A DNA stretch of 58,859 nt from CAG-791 sp963650385. Lineage in GTDB: Bacteria > Bacillota > Clostridia > Lachnospirales > Lachnospiraceae. Under the pieces are notes generated by a model. The model was not told the origin of the DNA and made no database searches. It worked only from the letters and a program-made list of their open reading frames with translations. How positions within the stretch are numbered: position 1 is the stretch's first letter; every line of letters begins with the position of its first letter. The stretch spans positions 1 to 58,859 of the forward strand of contig CAVJLL010000014.1 in the NCBI GenBank assembly GCA_963650385.1, read 5' to 3'. Shown here piece after piece: positions 33,932 to 43,602 of this stretch. A program made the translations under genes and the position numbers.

Positions 33932-35827
33932 ATGAATCATCCAAGCTGCAGAAAACGAATGGTCTATCCGCTGGTGCTGGCGCTGGGACTGTCTCTTGGC
34001 GTCACCGGATGCAAGAAGGAAGAGGAGACCTACGACACCGGTGTCTCCATAGAGTCCGCGGTCCGCACGGATATTGAGAATGTCTACACCGCCAAGGGCA
34101 AGATCATCAGCGGCCAGGAGAGCTCGATGAATGTGAAGGCGACGAGCAGCCAGGATGCCATCATCATCGACCAGGTGTACGTCAGCGTCGGGGACGAGGT
34201 GAAGGCGGGCGATGTCCTGTACACCATCGACACCACGCAGGCGGCGCGGGACCTTGCACTCAAGGAGGAGCAGCAGGCCATCTCGGATCAGCAGAATGCC
34301 ATCAAGCAGGAGGACAACGAGCGGGCTCTTTCGAATGCGCAGGCAGATTCCGGCGATCAGTATGTCACCGGCACCCGGAACCTTGTGCGGAATGCCGATG
34401 ACACCAATCAGGCGATTGACCAGCAGCTTCAGGACCAGGAGAAGCTCCAGAGCTACAAGGACGAGGAGACGAGGACGAAGGCGGCCTATGACTCCTGGCA
34501 GGCACAGGTGAATTCCCTTCAGTCCGATTATGACAGCAAGAACAGCCACCTGCAGGAGCTGAACCTGCAGCTGACGCTCAAGAACATCGATAAATCCAAT
34601 GCATCGGCAGCCTCTGCCTCGACCGCGTCTTCGACGGCCTCCTCCGGCAGCACGCAGTCGGTCAGCGACGAGTATAAGAAGCTTGCGCAGGAGGCCTCCG
34701 ACCTGGAGAAGGAGGTTGCGAAGGTCAAGCTCACCGTGGATGAGGCCAATACGGCACTGACCCAGGCGAAAACATCCCTTGCCGAGGCCAAGACTGCCTA
34801 TGAGACCGCCAAGGCGCAGCGGGAAACCTACGAAAAAACGGTAACGACCGACCAGAAGTCGACGACCGACAGCGTGCGCAAGCTCGAGGACCAGGGGGAT
34901 ACCGTCAACAAGGACAACCGCACGAAGCTCACAGCAGAGCAGACGGCGAGAAACGCCATTGCCTCCCAGGATCTTTCCCACAAGTCCGATACCATTACCA
35001 ACGAGGCAGAGATTGCCAAGCTCAAGGAGAAGCTCGAAAACGGCCAGGTCATCGCGACGATGGACGGCACGGTGACTGCGGTCAACGTGACCGCCGGAAC
35101 GGCCTACAGCGGCTCGGACGGCGTGGTGCTCGACAATCTTTCCAAGATGAAGGTCAGTGCAGACATTGACGAGGGTCACATTGCAGACCTCAAGGTGGGA
35201 ACGCGCGTGCGCGTCAAGACCGATTCCACGGGCACGCAGGAGCTGACCGGCACGGTGACCTTTACCTCGCCGACGCCCACCAAGGAGACCTCGAACAACA
35301 CGAATTCCTCCAACGGGTCCACGTCCTCGACCTCCAGCAACAACCAGAACACCAAGACCCGGGCAACCTACAAGGTGGAGGTGACGCTCGACGAGCCCAA
35401 TGACCGCCTTCGCATCGGCATGACGGCGACCATTGACTTCATCGTGGCCAGCGCAGAAAACGTCATTGCGGTTCCGAGCACATGCCTTATTGATGACGGA
35501 AACGGCAATTATTTTGTGAACGTTGTTTCCTCGGGAACGGATGCAGAAGGCGCCGGCAGTGAGAGCACGGGCGGCAGCATCTGGGAGGACAGCACGGGAA
35601 GTGCCGGGACAGCCTCTGAGACAGAAGCGGGAGGAGACGCAGCCGGCATCGATGCAGGCGCAGAAGGAAGTGTCACGCAGGTGATGGTGACCACCGGCGT
35701 AACCGGCGACTACTACACGGAAATCACCTCCGGCAACATCCGTGAGGGCGAGCAGCTCCAGGCAGGGAGCAGCGCCGGGAATTATTCCGACATGCTGGAC
35801 GGTCTGTACGCAACCGGAAGAGGCTGA
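33932..35827 (+). CDS. MacA-like periplasmic-adaptor/HlyD-family lipoprotein of an ABC exporter
   Basis: In Gram-positives such adaptors bind MacB-type ABC transporters and help export peptides or antimicrobials. The 631-residue protein has a lipoprotein signal (LALGLSLGVTGC, lipid Cys27), a biotinyl-lipoyl/barrel part (DQVYVSVGDEVKAGDVLYTI), about 250 residues of alternating helical, coiled-coil-like sequence, and the second half hairpin NGQVIATMDGTVTAVNVTAG. The C-terminal region is unusually Ser/Thr/Gly/Ala-rich around residues 440-465 and 540-585. ATG 33932 has a weak ribosome-binding site. Two bases separate it from the ATPase gene. Confidence 0.9.
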   Translation: MNHPSCRKRMVYPLVLALGLSLGVTGCKKEEETYDTGVSIESAVRTDIENVYTAKGKIISGQESSMNVKATSSQDAIIIDQVYVSVGDEVKAGDVLYTIDTTQAARDLALKEEQQAISDQQNAIKQEDNERALSNAQADSGDQYVTGTRNLVRNADDTNQAIDQQLQDQEKLQSYKDEETRTKAAYDSWQAQVNSLQSDYDSKNSHLQELNLQLTLKNIDKSNASAASASTASSTASSGSTQSVSDEYKKLAQEASDLEKEVAKVKLTVDEANTALTQAKTSLAEAKTAYETAKAQRETYEKTVTTDQKSTTDSVRKLEDQGDTVNKDNRTKLTAEQTARNAIASQDLSHKSDTITNEAEIAKLKEKLENGQVIATMDGTVTAVNVTAGTAYSGSDGVVLDNLSKMKVSADIDEGHIADLKVGTRVRVKTDSTGTQELTGTVTFTSPTPTKETSNNTNSSNGSTSSTSSNNQNTKTRATYKVEVTLDEPNDRLRIGMTATIDFIVASAENVIAVPSTCLIDDGNGNYFVNVVSSGTDAEGAGSESTGGSIWEDSTGSAGTASETEAGGDAAGIDAGAEGSVTQVMVTTGVTGDYYTEITSGNIREGEQLQAGSSAGNYSDMLDGLYATGRG

Positions 35828-35829
35828 GT

Positions 35830-36645
35830 ATGTTTTTCAGAAAGAAAAAACAGAAAACGACGAAGCCGGACTATCTCGATGTGCTGACAGATGCCGAGAA
35901 GATGCGCGTGGATGAAGAGGTCGGAACCGGAGAAGACGAAGACAGCCTTGTCATTCACATGGAGAACATTGTCAAGAAGTTCAACGTGGGATCGGACAAT
36001 GAGCTGGAGGTTTTGCACGGCATCACGCTGGATATCCATGCAGGAGAGTTTACCGCCATCGTCGGTGAGTCCGGCTCCGGCAAGAGTACCCTCATGAACA
36101 TCATCGGCCTTCTGGACCGGTCCACGGACGGAACCTACGAAATCCTCGGGCGCAATGTGGCAAAGCTCAAGGACGATACGCTTTCCGCCATTCGAAACCG
36201 GCAGATCGGCTTTGTTTTTCAGACCTACAACCTGATTCCGCGCACCACGGCATTGAAGAACGTGGAAATGCCGATGATGTACGCCAGAGTGCCGCAGGCG
36301 GAGCGCACCGAGCGCGCGAAGGCACTTCTGGAGAAGGTCGGCATGCAGGACCGCATGCTCCATCGGCCGGACGAGCTCTCCGGCGGACAGAAGCAGCGCG
36401 TCGCGATTGCAAGAGCGATGGCCAATCACCCGGCGATGATCCTCGCGGATGAGCCGACCGGCGCACTGGATTCGGAGACCGGGCGTCAGGTGATGGACTT
36501 GTTCCACCGCCTGCACGACGAGGAAGGCAAGACCATTGTCCTCATCACGCATTCCAAGGCACTTGCAGAGGAGTGCGGGCGCATTGTAACGCTGAAGGAC
36601 GGGAACATCGTTGATGAGCGCAGGGGCACGCTTGCGCACGACTGA
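35830..36645 (+). CDS. MacB-type ABC transporter ATPase subunit
   Basis: This is the ATPase of a MacAB-like exporter. Motifs in order are Walker A VGESGSGKST, Q-loop VFQTYNLIPRTTALKNVEMP, signature LSGGQKQRVAIARAM, Walker B MILADEPTGALD and the H-loop LITHS. About 40 residues precede the usual start of the domain, a charged extension rich in Lys and Asp/Glu. Length 271 aa. It is placed between the adaptor and permease genes. Confidence 0.94.
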   Translation: MFFRKKKQKTTKPDYLDVLTDAEKMRVDEEVGTGEDEDSLVIHMENIVKKFNVGSDNELEVLHGITLDIHAGEFTAIVGESGSGKSTLMNIIGLLDRSTDGTYEILGRNVAKLKDDTLSAIRNRQIGFVFQTYNLIPRTTALKNVEMPMMYARVPQAERTERAKALLEKVGMQDRMLHRPDELSGGQKQRVAIARAMANHPAMILADEPTGALDSETGRQVMDLFHRLHDEEGKTIVLITHSKALAEECGRIVTLKDGNIVDERRGTLAHD

Positions 36646-36671
36646 TCAAAGCGGAGGCATTGGAAAACAGC

Positions 36672-37985
36672 ATGCTCAAAGAGAATATCAAGCTGGCATT
36701 TGCCTCGATTGCAGCGAATAAGCTGCGCTCCTTCCTGACGATGCTCGGCATCATCATCGGCATCGCCGCGGTCATTGCCATCGTGACGGTGGGCAACTCC
36801 TCCACCGAGCAGGTGCGGGAGCAGTATGCATCCTTCGGCACCAACAACGTCGATGTATATATGTGGCTGTCCAACGAGGTCAGTGTGGACGGCCAGAGTA
36901 CGGACAACTCCCAGCTCATCCCGAATTTCACCGAAGAGATGATGAACAAAATGCTCAGCGCCTACGGTGACAAGATTGCGGCGCTGGCTGTGAGCAAGTA
37001 TGTCAGCGGCGGCGGAAAGGCCAAGCCTGCCGGGAAAACGGTGCCGGATTCGGTGTATGCGAATGTGAGCATTGTGGGTGTCAACCCCGGATATTTTCAG
37101 GTGAATACGAGCTCTCCCATATCAGCAGGGCGTGTCTTCAGCTCGCGGGAGCTGTCCGAGGATTCCATGGTGTGCATTGTATCGGATAAGCTGGTGAACA
37201 ACCTGTTCGAGGGAGATCCGCAGAAGGCACTGGGACAGAGCATCACCGTTCCGATGTCGACGGACAGCGCCGGGAATTCGGTTACAGCGGATTTTTCCAT
37301 CATCGGCGTCTATACCATGAACATGTCCAATTACGGAGAAATGTCCGCTTCCTCGGAAAAGGACCTGTATTCCAATGTGTATATTCCGTATCTGAATGCG
37401 TTATCCTATGAGACCAATGCCAGCTACCGGGCACTCAACAACTTTGTGCTCTTGGTGAAGACAGGTGAGGACGTCATTGCGTTCTCCGACGAGCTGCAGG
37501 GGTATCTGACAGGGCTTCTGGGAGAAAAATCGAATTTCACCATCTATGTGGACAACAATAAGGAATGGATCGAGCAGGCCGAGCAGAGCATGCGGCAGCA
37601 GGTGCTGTCCGTCACGCTGGTCGGTGCCATCGCTCTTTTGGTCGGCGGCATCGGTGTCATGAACATCATGACGGTTACCATCACGGAGAGAACCCGGGAA
37701 ATCGGCACGAGAAAGGCGCTGGGGGCACCCAACCGCGACATCCGCATGCAGTTCATCACGGAGGCCGTCATTTTGTGCTTCATCGGCGGGATCATCGGCA
37801 TTGCGGTGGGAATCGGAATCGGCATCGGCGTCTGCCAGGGCGTGCAGCACATTCCGCCGGTACTGGACTGGAAGAGCGTTGCGGTCTCCTTCGGCGTGTC
37901 GGTGGCCATCGGCGTGTTCTTCGGATATTACCCGGCCAACAAGGCGGCGAAGATGGATCCCATCGAGGCGCTGCGGTACGAGTAG
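36672..37985 (+). CDS. MacB/FtsX-family ABC transporter permease
   Basis: The permease carries one N-terminal membrane helix (LRSFLTMLGIIIGIAAVIAI), a large extracytoplasmic MacB-PCD domain of about 230 residues, then three C-terminal helices with the family motif ITERTREIGTRKALGA. It ends with the typical KMDPIEALRYE. ATG 36672 gives 437 aa; TTG 36660 sits only two bases after GGAGG and is less likely, although ATG 36672 is a little far from that site. It completes the operon that starts at 33815 and is followed by a family B repeat. Confidence 0.92.
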   Translation: MLKENIKLAFASIAANKLRSFLTMLGIIIGIAAVIAIVTVGNSSTEQVREQYASFGTNNVDVYMWLSNEVSVDGQSTDNSQLIPNFTEEMMNKMLSAYGDKIAALAVSKYVSGGGKAKPAGKTVPDSVYANVSIVGVNPGYFQVNTSSPISAGRVFSSRELSEDSMVCIVSDKLVNNLFEGDPQKALGQSITVPMSTDSAGNSVTADFSIIGVYTMNMSNYGEMSASSEKDLYSNVYIPYLNALSYETNASYRALNNFVLLVKTGEDVIAFSDELQGYLTGLLGEKSNFTIYVDNNKEWIEQAEQSMRQQVLSVTLVGAIALLVGGIGVMNIMTVTITERTREIGTRKALGAPNRDIRMQFITEAVILCFIGGIIGIAVGIGIGIGVCQGVQHIPPVLDWKSVAVSFGVSVAIGVFFGYYPANKAAKMDPIEALRYE

Positions 37986-38028
37986 GCCAAGAGAACGGTC
38001 GGCGACAACGCTGCCGCTGCTGTACTGA

Positions 38029-38240
38029 CGCCAGCCACGACGGGTCCTGGCGGAGTTGTCCGGTCCTGGGACGCTGCGCTGACTTCGTCAGCTACGAGAT
38101 GGCCCGTTGGGCCACTCGGCAAAAGCGTGCTCCATCCTCGGACCTAGCGGTGCTAAGCTCGCAGAAGACGCTCGCAAGCACCGAGGCCTCGCAAGGCCCT
38201 GGACCCGGACATTCTCCGCCACCCTGTCGTTTGGCTGGCG
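38029..38240 (+). repeat. Family B repeat, long form with insertion (B2)
   Basis: Outer stem CGCCAGCCACGAC/GTCGTTTGGCTGGCG, middle stem as in B1, then an extra hairpin-bearing segment of about 45 nt (GACTTCGTC, GATGGCCCGTTGGGCCA) before the apical domain, which differs from B1 by one or two bases in about 60. It follows the exporter operon and precedes the converging ssrA gene. Confidence 0.82.
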
Positions 38241-38268
38241 AATGAACTGTTGTAACAACGGTACAGTA

Positions 38269-38309
38269 ACAAAAAGACAGCGGAACAAGCGATATGCCTG
38301 TTCCGCTGC
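38269..38309 (-). terminator. Intrinsic terminator of ssrA
   Basis: On the - strand AGCGGAACA and TGTTCCGCT form a 9-bp stem, followed by GTCTTTTTG. It is 9 nt past the tmRNA 3' end. Confidence 0.85.
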
Positions 38310-38317
38310 CGCATTCG

Positions 38318-38669
38318 TGGATTAGAGGGGAATCGAACCCCTGTCCAAAAACCCATCCCGTGTGCTTCTACTATCATAGCCGGTTAATTCTGTCCGAAGA
38401 CGATTCCCTCGTGAGGAAGGAGAACTGGCACTCCCTCATCGTCGGTATCCGCTGATACGCCCACAAGCCCTGCGGCAAGGCCCATGTCGTTTCCTGTTAT
38501 GATGACGCCGTATCTGACGAGAACAGGTGCAAGTCAGGCGACGCTGGTGCGATTAGGCAGCCAGAGCGTAAGAATTATTCTTAGCGTTTATATTTAGGTT
38601 TGCCGTTTAACGATCGGCGTCGGATAGCTTCCCCACCTTCAGGATCCCTGTCGAAACCTTTACTAACCC
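38318..38669 (-). ncRNA. ssrA: Transfer-messenger RNA (tmRNA)
   Basis: tmRNA rescues stalled ribosomes and tags the unfinished protein for degradation. The acceptor stem pairs GGGTTAG (5' end) with CTAATCC and has the G3-U wobble recognised by alanyl-tRNA synthetase. The T arm GGACAGGGGTTCGATTCCCC is at the 3' end and GTAAAGGTTTCGACAGGG at the 5' end. The tag frame (38603 down to 38553) reads ANLNINAKNNSYALAA followed by TAA. CCA is not encoded; the bases after the discriminator A are CGA, so it must be added enzymatically. It is a one-piece, ordinary-length tmRNA of about 352 nt. Confidence 0.97.
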
Positions 38670-38683
38670 TTGTGAGTGCGAGC

Positions 38684-38712
38684 ATTCTATCACATTCGTT
38701 CGCTGTTTGCAA
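38684..38712 (-). promoter_or_regulatory. ssrA promoter
   Basis: On the - strand TTGCAA (38712-38707) and TAGAAT (38689-38684) with a 17-bp spacer. The start would be about 8 nt before the mature 5' end. Confidence 0.8.
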
Positions 38713-38725
38713 GGTACTTCCATGG

Positions 38726-38764
38726 GTCGCCAGGACCCGTCGTGGCTGGCGTCTGTACTGTTAC
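38726..38764 (-). repeat. Truncated family B repeat
   Basis: On the - strand GTAACAGTACAGACGCCAGCC continues into CACGACGGGTCCTGGCGA, identical to the first arm of family B, then stops abruptly next to the ssrA promoter. Only the opening arm and its edge are present. Confidence 0.65.
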
Positions 38765-38805
38765 CCGGCTGGAGCCTATGCAGTAATCTATTGAATGCAG
38801 ATGTC

Positions 38806-38835
38806 TTGCCCGGCAGACGGCGGTGTATGTATAAT
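38806..38835 (+). promoter_or_regulatory. Promoter of the M16C peptidase gene
   Basis: TTGCCC (38806-38811) and TATAAT (38830-38835) with an 18-bp spacer and a TG just before the -10 box. It lies 52 bp upstream of the start codon. Confidence 0.75.
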
Positions 38836-38887
38836 CAGCGATAGCTGTAACTAAATCCGAATAATCGATCAGGAGAGAGCAAAGTTA

Positions 38888-41800
38888 ATGGAAGAACAGA
38901 GCAAAACGACCATATTGTCACAAAAGGACACTGCGCGGGAGGACAATGACCTCCTGCAGAAGCTGAAGGCGCTGACTGCCTATACCGTGGAGGAGCAGCG
39001 CTTCCTGCCGGACCTTGGCTGCTGCGGCTATGTGCTGCGGCACCGCAAGAGCGGCGCACGCATCGCTCTTTTGCCGAACGATGACAACAACAAGGTATTC
39101 TACATCGGCTTCCGCACGCCGCCGGAGGATTCCACCGGCGTTGCGCACATCATCGAGCACACCGTTCTTTGCGGCTCCCGCGACTTCCCGGTCAAGGATC
39201 CGTTCATCGAGGTGGTGAAGGGGTCGCTCAATACATTCCTCAATGCCATGACCTATCCGGATAAGACGGTCTACCCGGTTGCGTCCACCAATGCGAAGGA
39301 TTTCGCCAACCTCATGCACGTGTATCTGGATGCGGTTTTCCATCCCAACATCTACACCAATGAGAGCATTTTCCGCCAGGAGGGCTGGCACTACGAGGTA
39401 AAGGACGGCGAAAACGGTGCCGCCCCGGAGCTTGTTATCAACGGTGTTGTCTACAACGAGATGAAGGGCGTGATGTCCTCGCCGGACGATGTCTTAAACG
39501 ACGCGGTCCTTGCTTCGCTCTATCCGGACACCACATATTCCATCGTTTCCGGCGGCGATCCGGAAGTGATTCCGGAGCTTACCTACGAGCAGTACCTGGC
39601 CTTCCACAAGCGCTTCTACCACCCGTCCAACGCCTATCTGTACCTCTACGGCGACATGGACGTCGTGGAGCGGCTGAACTTCCTGGACGAGGAGTACCTT
39701 TCGGATTACGACACGTTGGAGGTGGATTCCGAAATCCGCCCGCAGGAGCCCTTTGCAGCTCCCGCTTACAAGGAAAAACAGTACAGCATCCTGCCGGAGG
39801 AGTCGGAAAAGGAGAAGACATATCTCTCCTGGAACGCGGCCCTGCCGATCCATGGCAATGAGAAGGAGATTCTGGCCTTCCGCGTTTTAGACTATGTGCT
39901 GTGCGACGCAGAGGGAGCACCCGTGAAGGAGGCCCTGCGCAGAAAGGGCATCGGCCAGAGCGTAGAGTCCCTGTACGAGTCCGGCATTTACGAGCCGTAT
40001 TTTTCGATTGCTGCCAAGCTCACCGATCCGGAGCAGAAGGACGCCTTTGAGAAGACCATCCTGGAAACGCTGCAGCTACTTGCAGCAAACGGCATTGATC
40101 CAAAGGCACTGCAGGCCGGCATCAATTACCACGAATTCCACTACCGGGAGGCGGACTTCGGCGCTTATCCCAAGGGCCTTGTCTACGGCCTGGACATTCT
40201 GGATACCTGGCTCTACGAGGAGGACCAGGCGTGGGAAACCCTGGATGTGGGACACCTCTACGAGGAGCTGAAGGAGGATGCAAAGCGAGGGTATTTTGAA
40301 GAGCTGATTGTTAAGTATCTTCTGAACAATCCGCATCGGAGCACCGTGGTGCTCCTGCCGCAGAAGGGGCTGACCGAGCAGGCGGAAGAGGCGCAGAAAC
40401 AAAAGCTCGCCGCACTTGCGGCATCCCTTTCCGAAGAGGAGCTGCAGGCAATCCGCGATAAGGAGGCAGCGCTTCGCAGCTGGCAGGAGACGCCGGAAAC
40501 GGAAGAAGCGCTGGCAACAATCCCGGTGCTGGAGCGAAGCGACCTTTCCGGGGATCCGGTGCTCCCGGTGACGGAGATTCTGAAGGATGCGGTGAATGGT
40601 TTTCCGATCCTCACGCACCCGATTTTTACCAGCGGCATCGACTATGTGGACCTGGAATTTGATGTAACCGATCTTCCCCGGGAGGATGTCCGGTACCTCG
40701 GCGTTCTGCGGACCCTCATGGGCGCACTGGATACGGAGCACTACACCTACCAGGCCTTGGACAACGAGATCAACATTGTTTCCGGCGGCATTGCAGCGGG
40801 TGCAGCAGTCATTGCGAGTACAAAGGAGACGGGGCGCTTCCGCGTGCTGTTCAAGATCTGCTTAAAGACGATGGATGCTTCCCTTGGGGCGGCTCTGGCT
40901 CTGGCCAAGGAAATGCTCCTTCACACGAAATGGGAGGACACGGACCGGATCCGGGAGGTGCTCGAGGAGGAGAGAGCCTCCATGAAGGCCGGCCTTTCCT
41001 CAGCGGGACACTCCACGGCGGTTTCGCGCGCCGCAGCCGTGCTCTATCCCTACGGAGCGGTTTCGGAAGATCTGGCGGGAATCGGCATGTATCAGCTCCT
41101 GGACGGGCTTTGCTCCGATTTTGACAGCCAAAAGGACATGCTGCTCGACAAGCTCCGGAGAATCAGTACGCTTTTGGCTTCTAAGGAACGCTTTTTTGCA
41201 GATGTCACTGCCGAGGAGGAACGGCTTCCTGCCATTGCGGCGCAGATCTCTTCCTTTGCAGAATCGCTTTCCGGCAAGGGCGGCGTGAACGTGCTGGATC
41301 ACTTTGCGGAATCGGATTATACGGCGAACCCTTGCCGGAGAGAGGGTTTCACTACGGCAGGACAGGTGCAGTACGTGTGCCGCGCCGGCAACTACAAAAA
41401 GGCCGGCCTTTCCTACACCGGAGCACTAGACGTTTTGAAGGTGATTCTGGGCTACGACTATCTGTGGACAAGGGTGCGCATGAACGGCGGCGCCTATGGC
41501 TGCATGAGCAGCTTCGCCTCCAGCGGCCTCGGCTATATGGTCAGCTACCGCGATCCGCAGCTGACCAAAACCATTGAAACCTTCGAGGAGGCAGCGGATT
41601 TCGTGCGCGGCTTTACCGCCGGCGAGACGGAGATGACCAAGTACATCATCGGCACCATCAGCGGTCTGGACCGCCCGATGACGCCTTCGGTTCTGGGCAA
41701 ATTCTCGCAGACGTGTGCATTGAAGGAAATTACGGATGAGGATCTCATCCGGGAGCGGCAGCAGGTGCTCTCCTGCAGCCAGGAGGACATCCGGGCGCTG

Positions 41801-41914
41801 GCGGCCCACATCGATGCGGTGATGGCGGACGGCGTTCTGTGCGTGGTCGGGGCTGCAGCCAAGCTCAAGGAGAGCGAGGAGCTCTTCGAGAGGCTCGAGC
41901 CGTTGGCACAGTAA
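38888..41914 (+). CDS. M16C-family zinc metallopeptidase (presequence-protease type)
   Basis: M16 peptidases hold zinc with an inverted HxxEH motif and degrade short unstructured peptides in a closed chamber. The motif here is HIIEH (residues 87-91) within STGVAHIIEHTVLCGS, followed by KDPFIEVVKGSLNTFLNAMT and DKTVYPVASTNAKDF. At 1008 aa it has the four-domain two-half layout of PreP/M16C; the second half has no zinc site. No signal peptide, so it is cytosolic. Substrates may be peptides left over from proteolysis, but this is inference from the family. It has its own promoter. Confidence 0.92.
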   Translation: MEEQSKTTILSQKDTAREDNDLLQKLKALTAYTVEEQRFLPDLGCCGYVLRHRKSGARIALLPNDDNNKVFYIGFRTPPEDSTGVAHIIEHTVLCGSRDFPVKDPFIEVVKGSLNTFLNAMTYPDKTVYPVASTNAKDFANLMHVYLDAVFHPNIYTNESIFRQEGWHYEVKDGENGAAPELVINGVVYNEMKGVMSSPDDVLNDAVLASLYPDTTYSIVSGGDPEVIPELTYEQYLAFHKRFYHPSNAYLYLYGDMDVVERLNFLDEEYLSDYDTLEVDSEIRPQEPFAAPAYKEKQYSILPEESEKEKTYLSWNAALPIHGNEKEILAFRVLDYVLCDAEGAPVKEALRRKGIGQSVESLYESGIYEPYFSIAAKLTDPEQKDAFEKTILETLQLLAANGIDPKALQAGINYHEFHYREADFGAYPKGLVYGLDILDTWLYEEDQAWETLDVGHLYEELKEDAKRGYFEELIVKYLLNNPHRSTVVLLPQKGLTEQAEEAQKQKLAALAASLSEEELQAIRDKEAALRSWQETPETEEALATIPVLERSDLSGDPVLPVTEILKDAVNGFPILTHPIFTSGIDYVDLEFDVTDLPREDVRYLGVLRTLMGALDTEHYTYQALDNEINIVSGGIAAGAAVIASTKETGRFRVLFKICLKTMDASLGAALALAKEMLLHTKWEDTDRIREVLEEERASMKAGLSSAGHSTAVSRAAAVLYPYGAVSEDLAGIGMYQLLDGLCSDFDSQKDMLLDKLRRISTLLASKERFFADVTAEEERLPAIAAQISSFAESLSGKGGVNVLDHFAESDYTANPCRREGFTTAGQVQYVCRAGNYKKAGLSYTGALDVLKVILGYDYLWTRVRMNGGAYGCMSSFASSGLGYMVSYRDPQLTKTIETFEEAADFVRGFTAGETEMTKYIIGTISGLDRPMTPSVLGKFSQTCALKEITDEDLIRERQQVLSCSQEDIRALAAHIDAVMADGVLCVVGAAAKLKESEELFERLEPLAQ

Positions 41915-41948
41915 AACGTAATCCGCTCATTTTGAATGAAAGGAATCT

Positions 41949-42869
41949 ATGGCAAAGGCAGGCTTTGCGGCGATTGTGGGCCGCCCGAACGTCGGAAAAT
42001 CCACATTGATGAACACACTGATCGGACAGAAGATTGCGATCACTTCTTATAAGCCGCAGACGACGCGGAACCAGATACGGACGATTTACAGCGATGAGAA
42101 CGGGCAGGTGGTGTTCCTGGATACGCCCGGCATCAACCAGGCCAGGGACCGTCTGGGCGACTATATGCTGCGGGCAGCTGAGTCCACCCTAAAGGAGGTG
42201 GACCTGATCCTGTGGCTCGTGGAGCCGCGGGCGAATCTCAAGGAAGAGGACCTTGCCGTACTCGCGCGCGTCGCCGCTGCGGCCAAGCCGGTGATCCTGT
42301 GCATCACCAAGACTGACAGCGTGAAAAAGGCACAGCTCCTTCCGGTGGTGGCAGCCTACGCGGACGCATGGCAGCAGGAAACCGGGCAGGAGCTTAGCGA
42401 CATCATCCCCATCAGCTCCCGCCAGCGCACCGGACTCGAGGACCTTCGCACCACCATCTGGAACCGCCTTCCGGAGGGGGCGCCCTTCTACGATCCGGAG
42501 CAGGTGACGACCCAGACCGAGCGCGAGATCGCGGCAGAGATGATCCGCGAGAAGGTCCTTCGCTACGTGAACGAGGAGGTGCCGCACGGCATCGCGGTTC
42601 AGATCAACCGCATGAAGCTGCGCAAGGGCGAGAGCCTGATCTGCGACATCGATGCGGACATCATCTGCGAGCGGGACGGCCACAAGGGCATCATCATCGG
42701 CGCCGGCGGCCAGATGCTCAAGAAGATCGGCACCGCCGCCCGGATTGACATCGAGAACATGATCGGCGCGAAGGTCAACCTGCGCCTTTGGGTCAAGGTC
42801 CGTAAGGGCTGGAAGGACGATCAGAACGCCCTGCGGAGCTTCGGCTACAACGTCAGGGATCTTGGATGA
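41949..42869 (+). CDS. era: GTPase Era
   Basis: Era is an essential GTPase that binds the 3' end of 16S rRNA during small-subunit maturation. Motifs are G1 GRPNVGKS, G3 DTPG, G4 TKTD (Thr in place of the more usual Asn of NKxD), and the C-terminal KH domain GAGGQMLKKIGTAARIDIE. Length 306 aa. The 4-bp overlap with recO follows the order era-recO seen in many Firmicutes. Confidence 0.96.
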   Translation: MAKAGFAAIVGRPNVGKSTLMNTLIGQKIAITSYKPQTTRNQIRTIYSDENGQVVFLDTPGINQARDRLGDYMLRAAESTLKEVDLILWLVEPRANLKEEDLAVLARVAAAAKPVILCITKTDSVKKAQLLPVVAAYADAWQQETGQELSDIIPISSRQRTGLEDLRTTIWNRLPEGAPFYDPEQVTTQTEREIAAEMIREKVLRYVNEEVPHGIAVQINRMKLRKGESLICDIDADIICERDGHKGIIIGAGGQMLKKIGTAARIDIENMIGAKVNLRLWVKVRKGWKDDQNALRSFGYNVRDLG

Positions 42870-43522
42870 GCCGGCAGCCCTATACAGAGGTCACGGCCAT
42901 GGTCATCGGAGTCTGCCCCATCGGCGAGAATGACCGCCGCGTGGTTCTCCTGACAAGAGAGCTGGGACGCATCAGCGCCTTTGCCAAGGGCGCGAGACGC
43001 CCGAATTCCCCCCTGGTCGCGGCGACGGATCTGTTTGTGTTCGGCACCTTCCGGCTCTATGCGGGCAGGGATTCCTACACCATGGTCGAGGCCGTTGTGC
43101 AGAACTATTTTCCGTGGTTTCGCACCCACATTGAGGCAGCGCTTCTGGGACAGTATTTCTGCGAGGTGCTGGAATATTGCACCAGGGAAAACAACGACGA
43201 AGCGCAGCTCCTGCTCCTTCTGTATCAGACACTTCGCGCCCTGGAATCGGAGAAGTTCAGCCGGCGCCTCGTGCGCGCTGTGTTCGAGCTCAGGACCGTG
43301 GCCGTGGAGGGAGAGCTTCGGGAGCCGAACGAGAAGAGCTATTCGCCGGCTGCCATGGCTGCCTTCCGGCACATCGTGACGAGTCCCATCGGCAAGCTCT
43401 ATACCTTTACGCTCGAGGAGGAACCGCTGCAGGAGCTTGCACAGCTGGCTGCGCGCTGCATGAACTATGCCTTTGAGCGGCACCGGTTTAAGAGCCTGGA
43501 GATTCTGGAGGCCATGGAGTAA
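42866..43522 (+). CDS. recO: DNA repair protein RecO
   Basis: RecO loads RecA on SSB-coated DNA with RecR. The N-terminal OB-fold has the family pattern TAMVIGVCPIGENDRRVVLL followed by GRISAFAKGARRPNS, and the helical C-terminal part follows. Most RecO proteins carry a four-Cys zinc site in the C-terminal domain; this 218-aa version shows no such set and is shorter than usual (about 240-255), so the zinc module appears to be lost. Confidence 0.92.
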   Translation: MSRQPYTEVTAMVIGVCPIGENDRRVVLLTRELGRISAFAKGARRPNSPLVAATDLFVFGTFRLYAGRDSYTMVEAVVQNYFPWFRTHIEAALLGQYFCEVLEYCTRENNDEAQLLLLLYQTLRALESEKFSRRLVRAVFELRTVAVEGELREPNEKSYSPAAMAAFRHIVTSPIGKLYTFTLEEEPLQELAQLAARCMNYAFERHRFKSLEILEAME

Positions 43523-43602
43523 CAAGGGGACGGCGACGGGCTTGCGGACAGACCGAAAAAAGTATAGAGTAGGTTGTTGTGTGTCATGTGGGAGTAAGAC
43601 AG

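Noticed and set aside
38318..38400. A tRNA-like end with GGTTCGATTCC on the - strand.
   Set aside because: It is the T arm and acceptor of tmRNA; the tag frame and 5' half upstream prove this. No free-standing tRNA gene was seen in the window.
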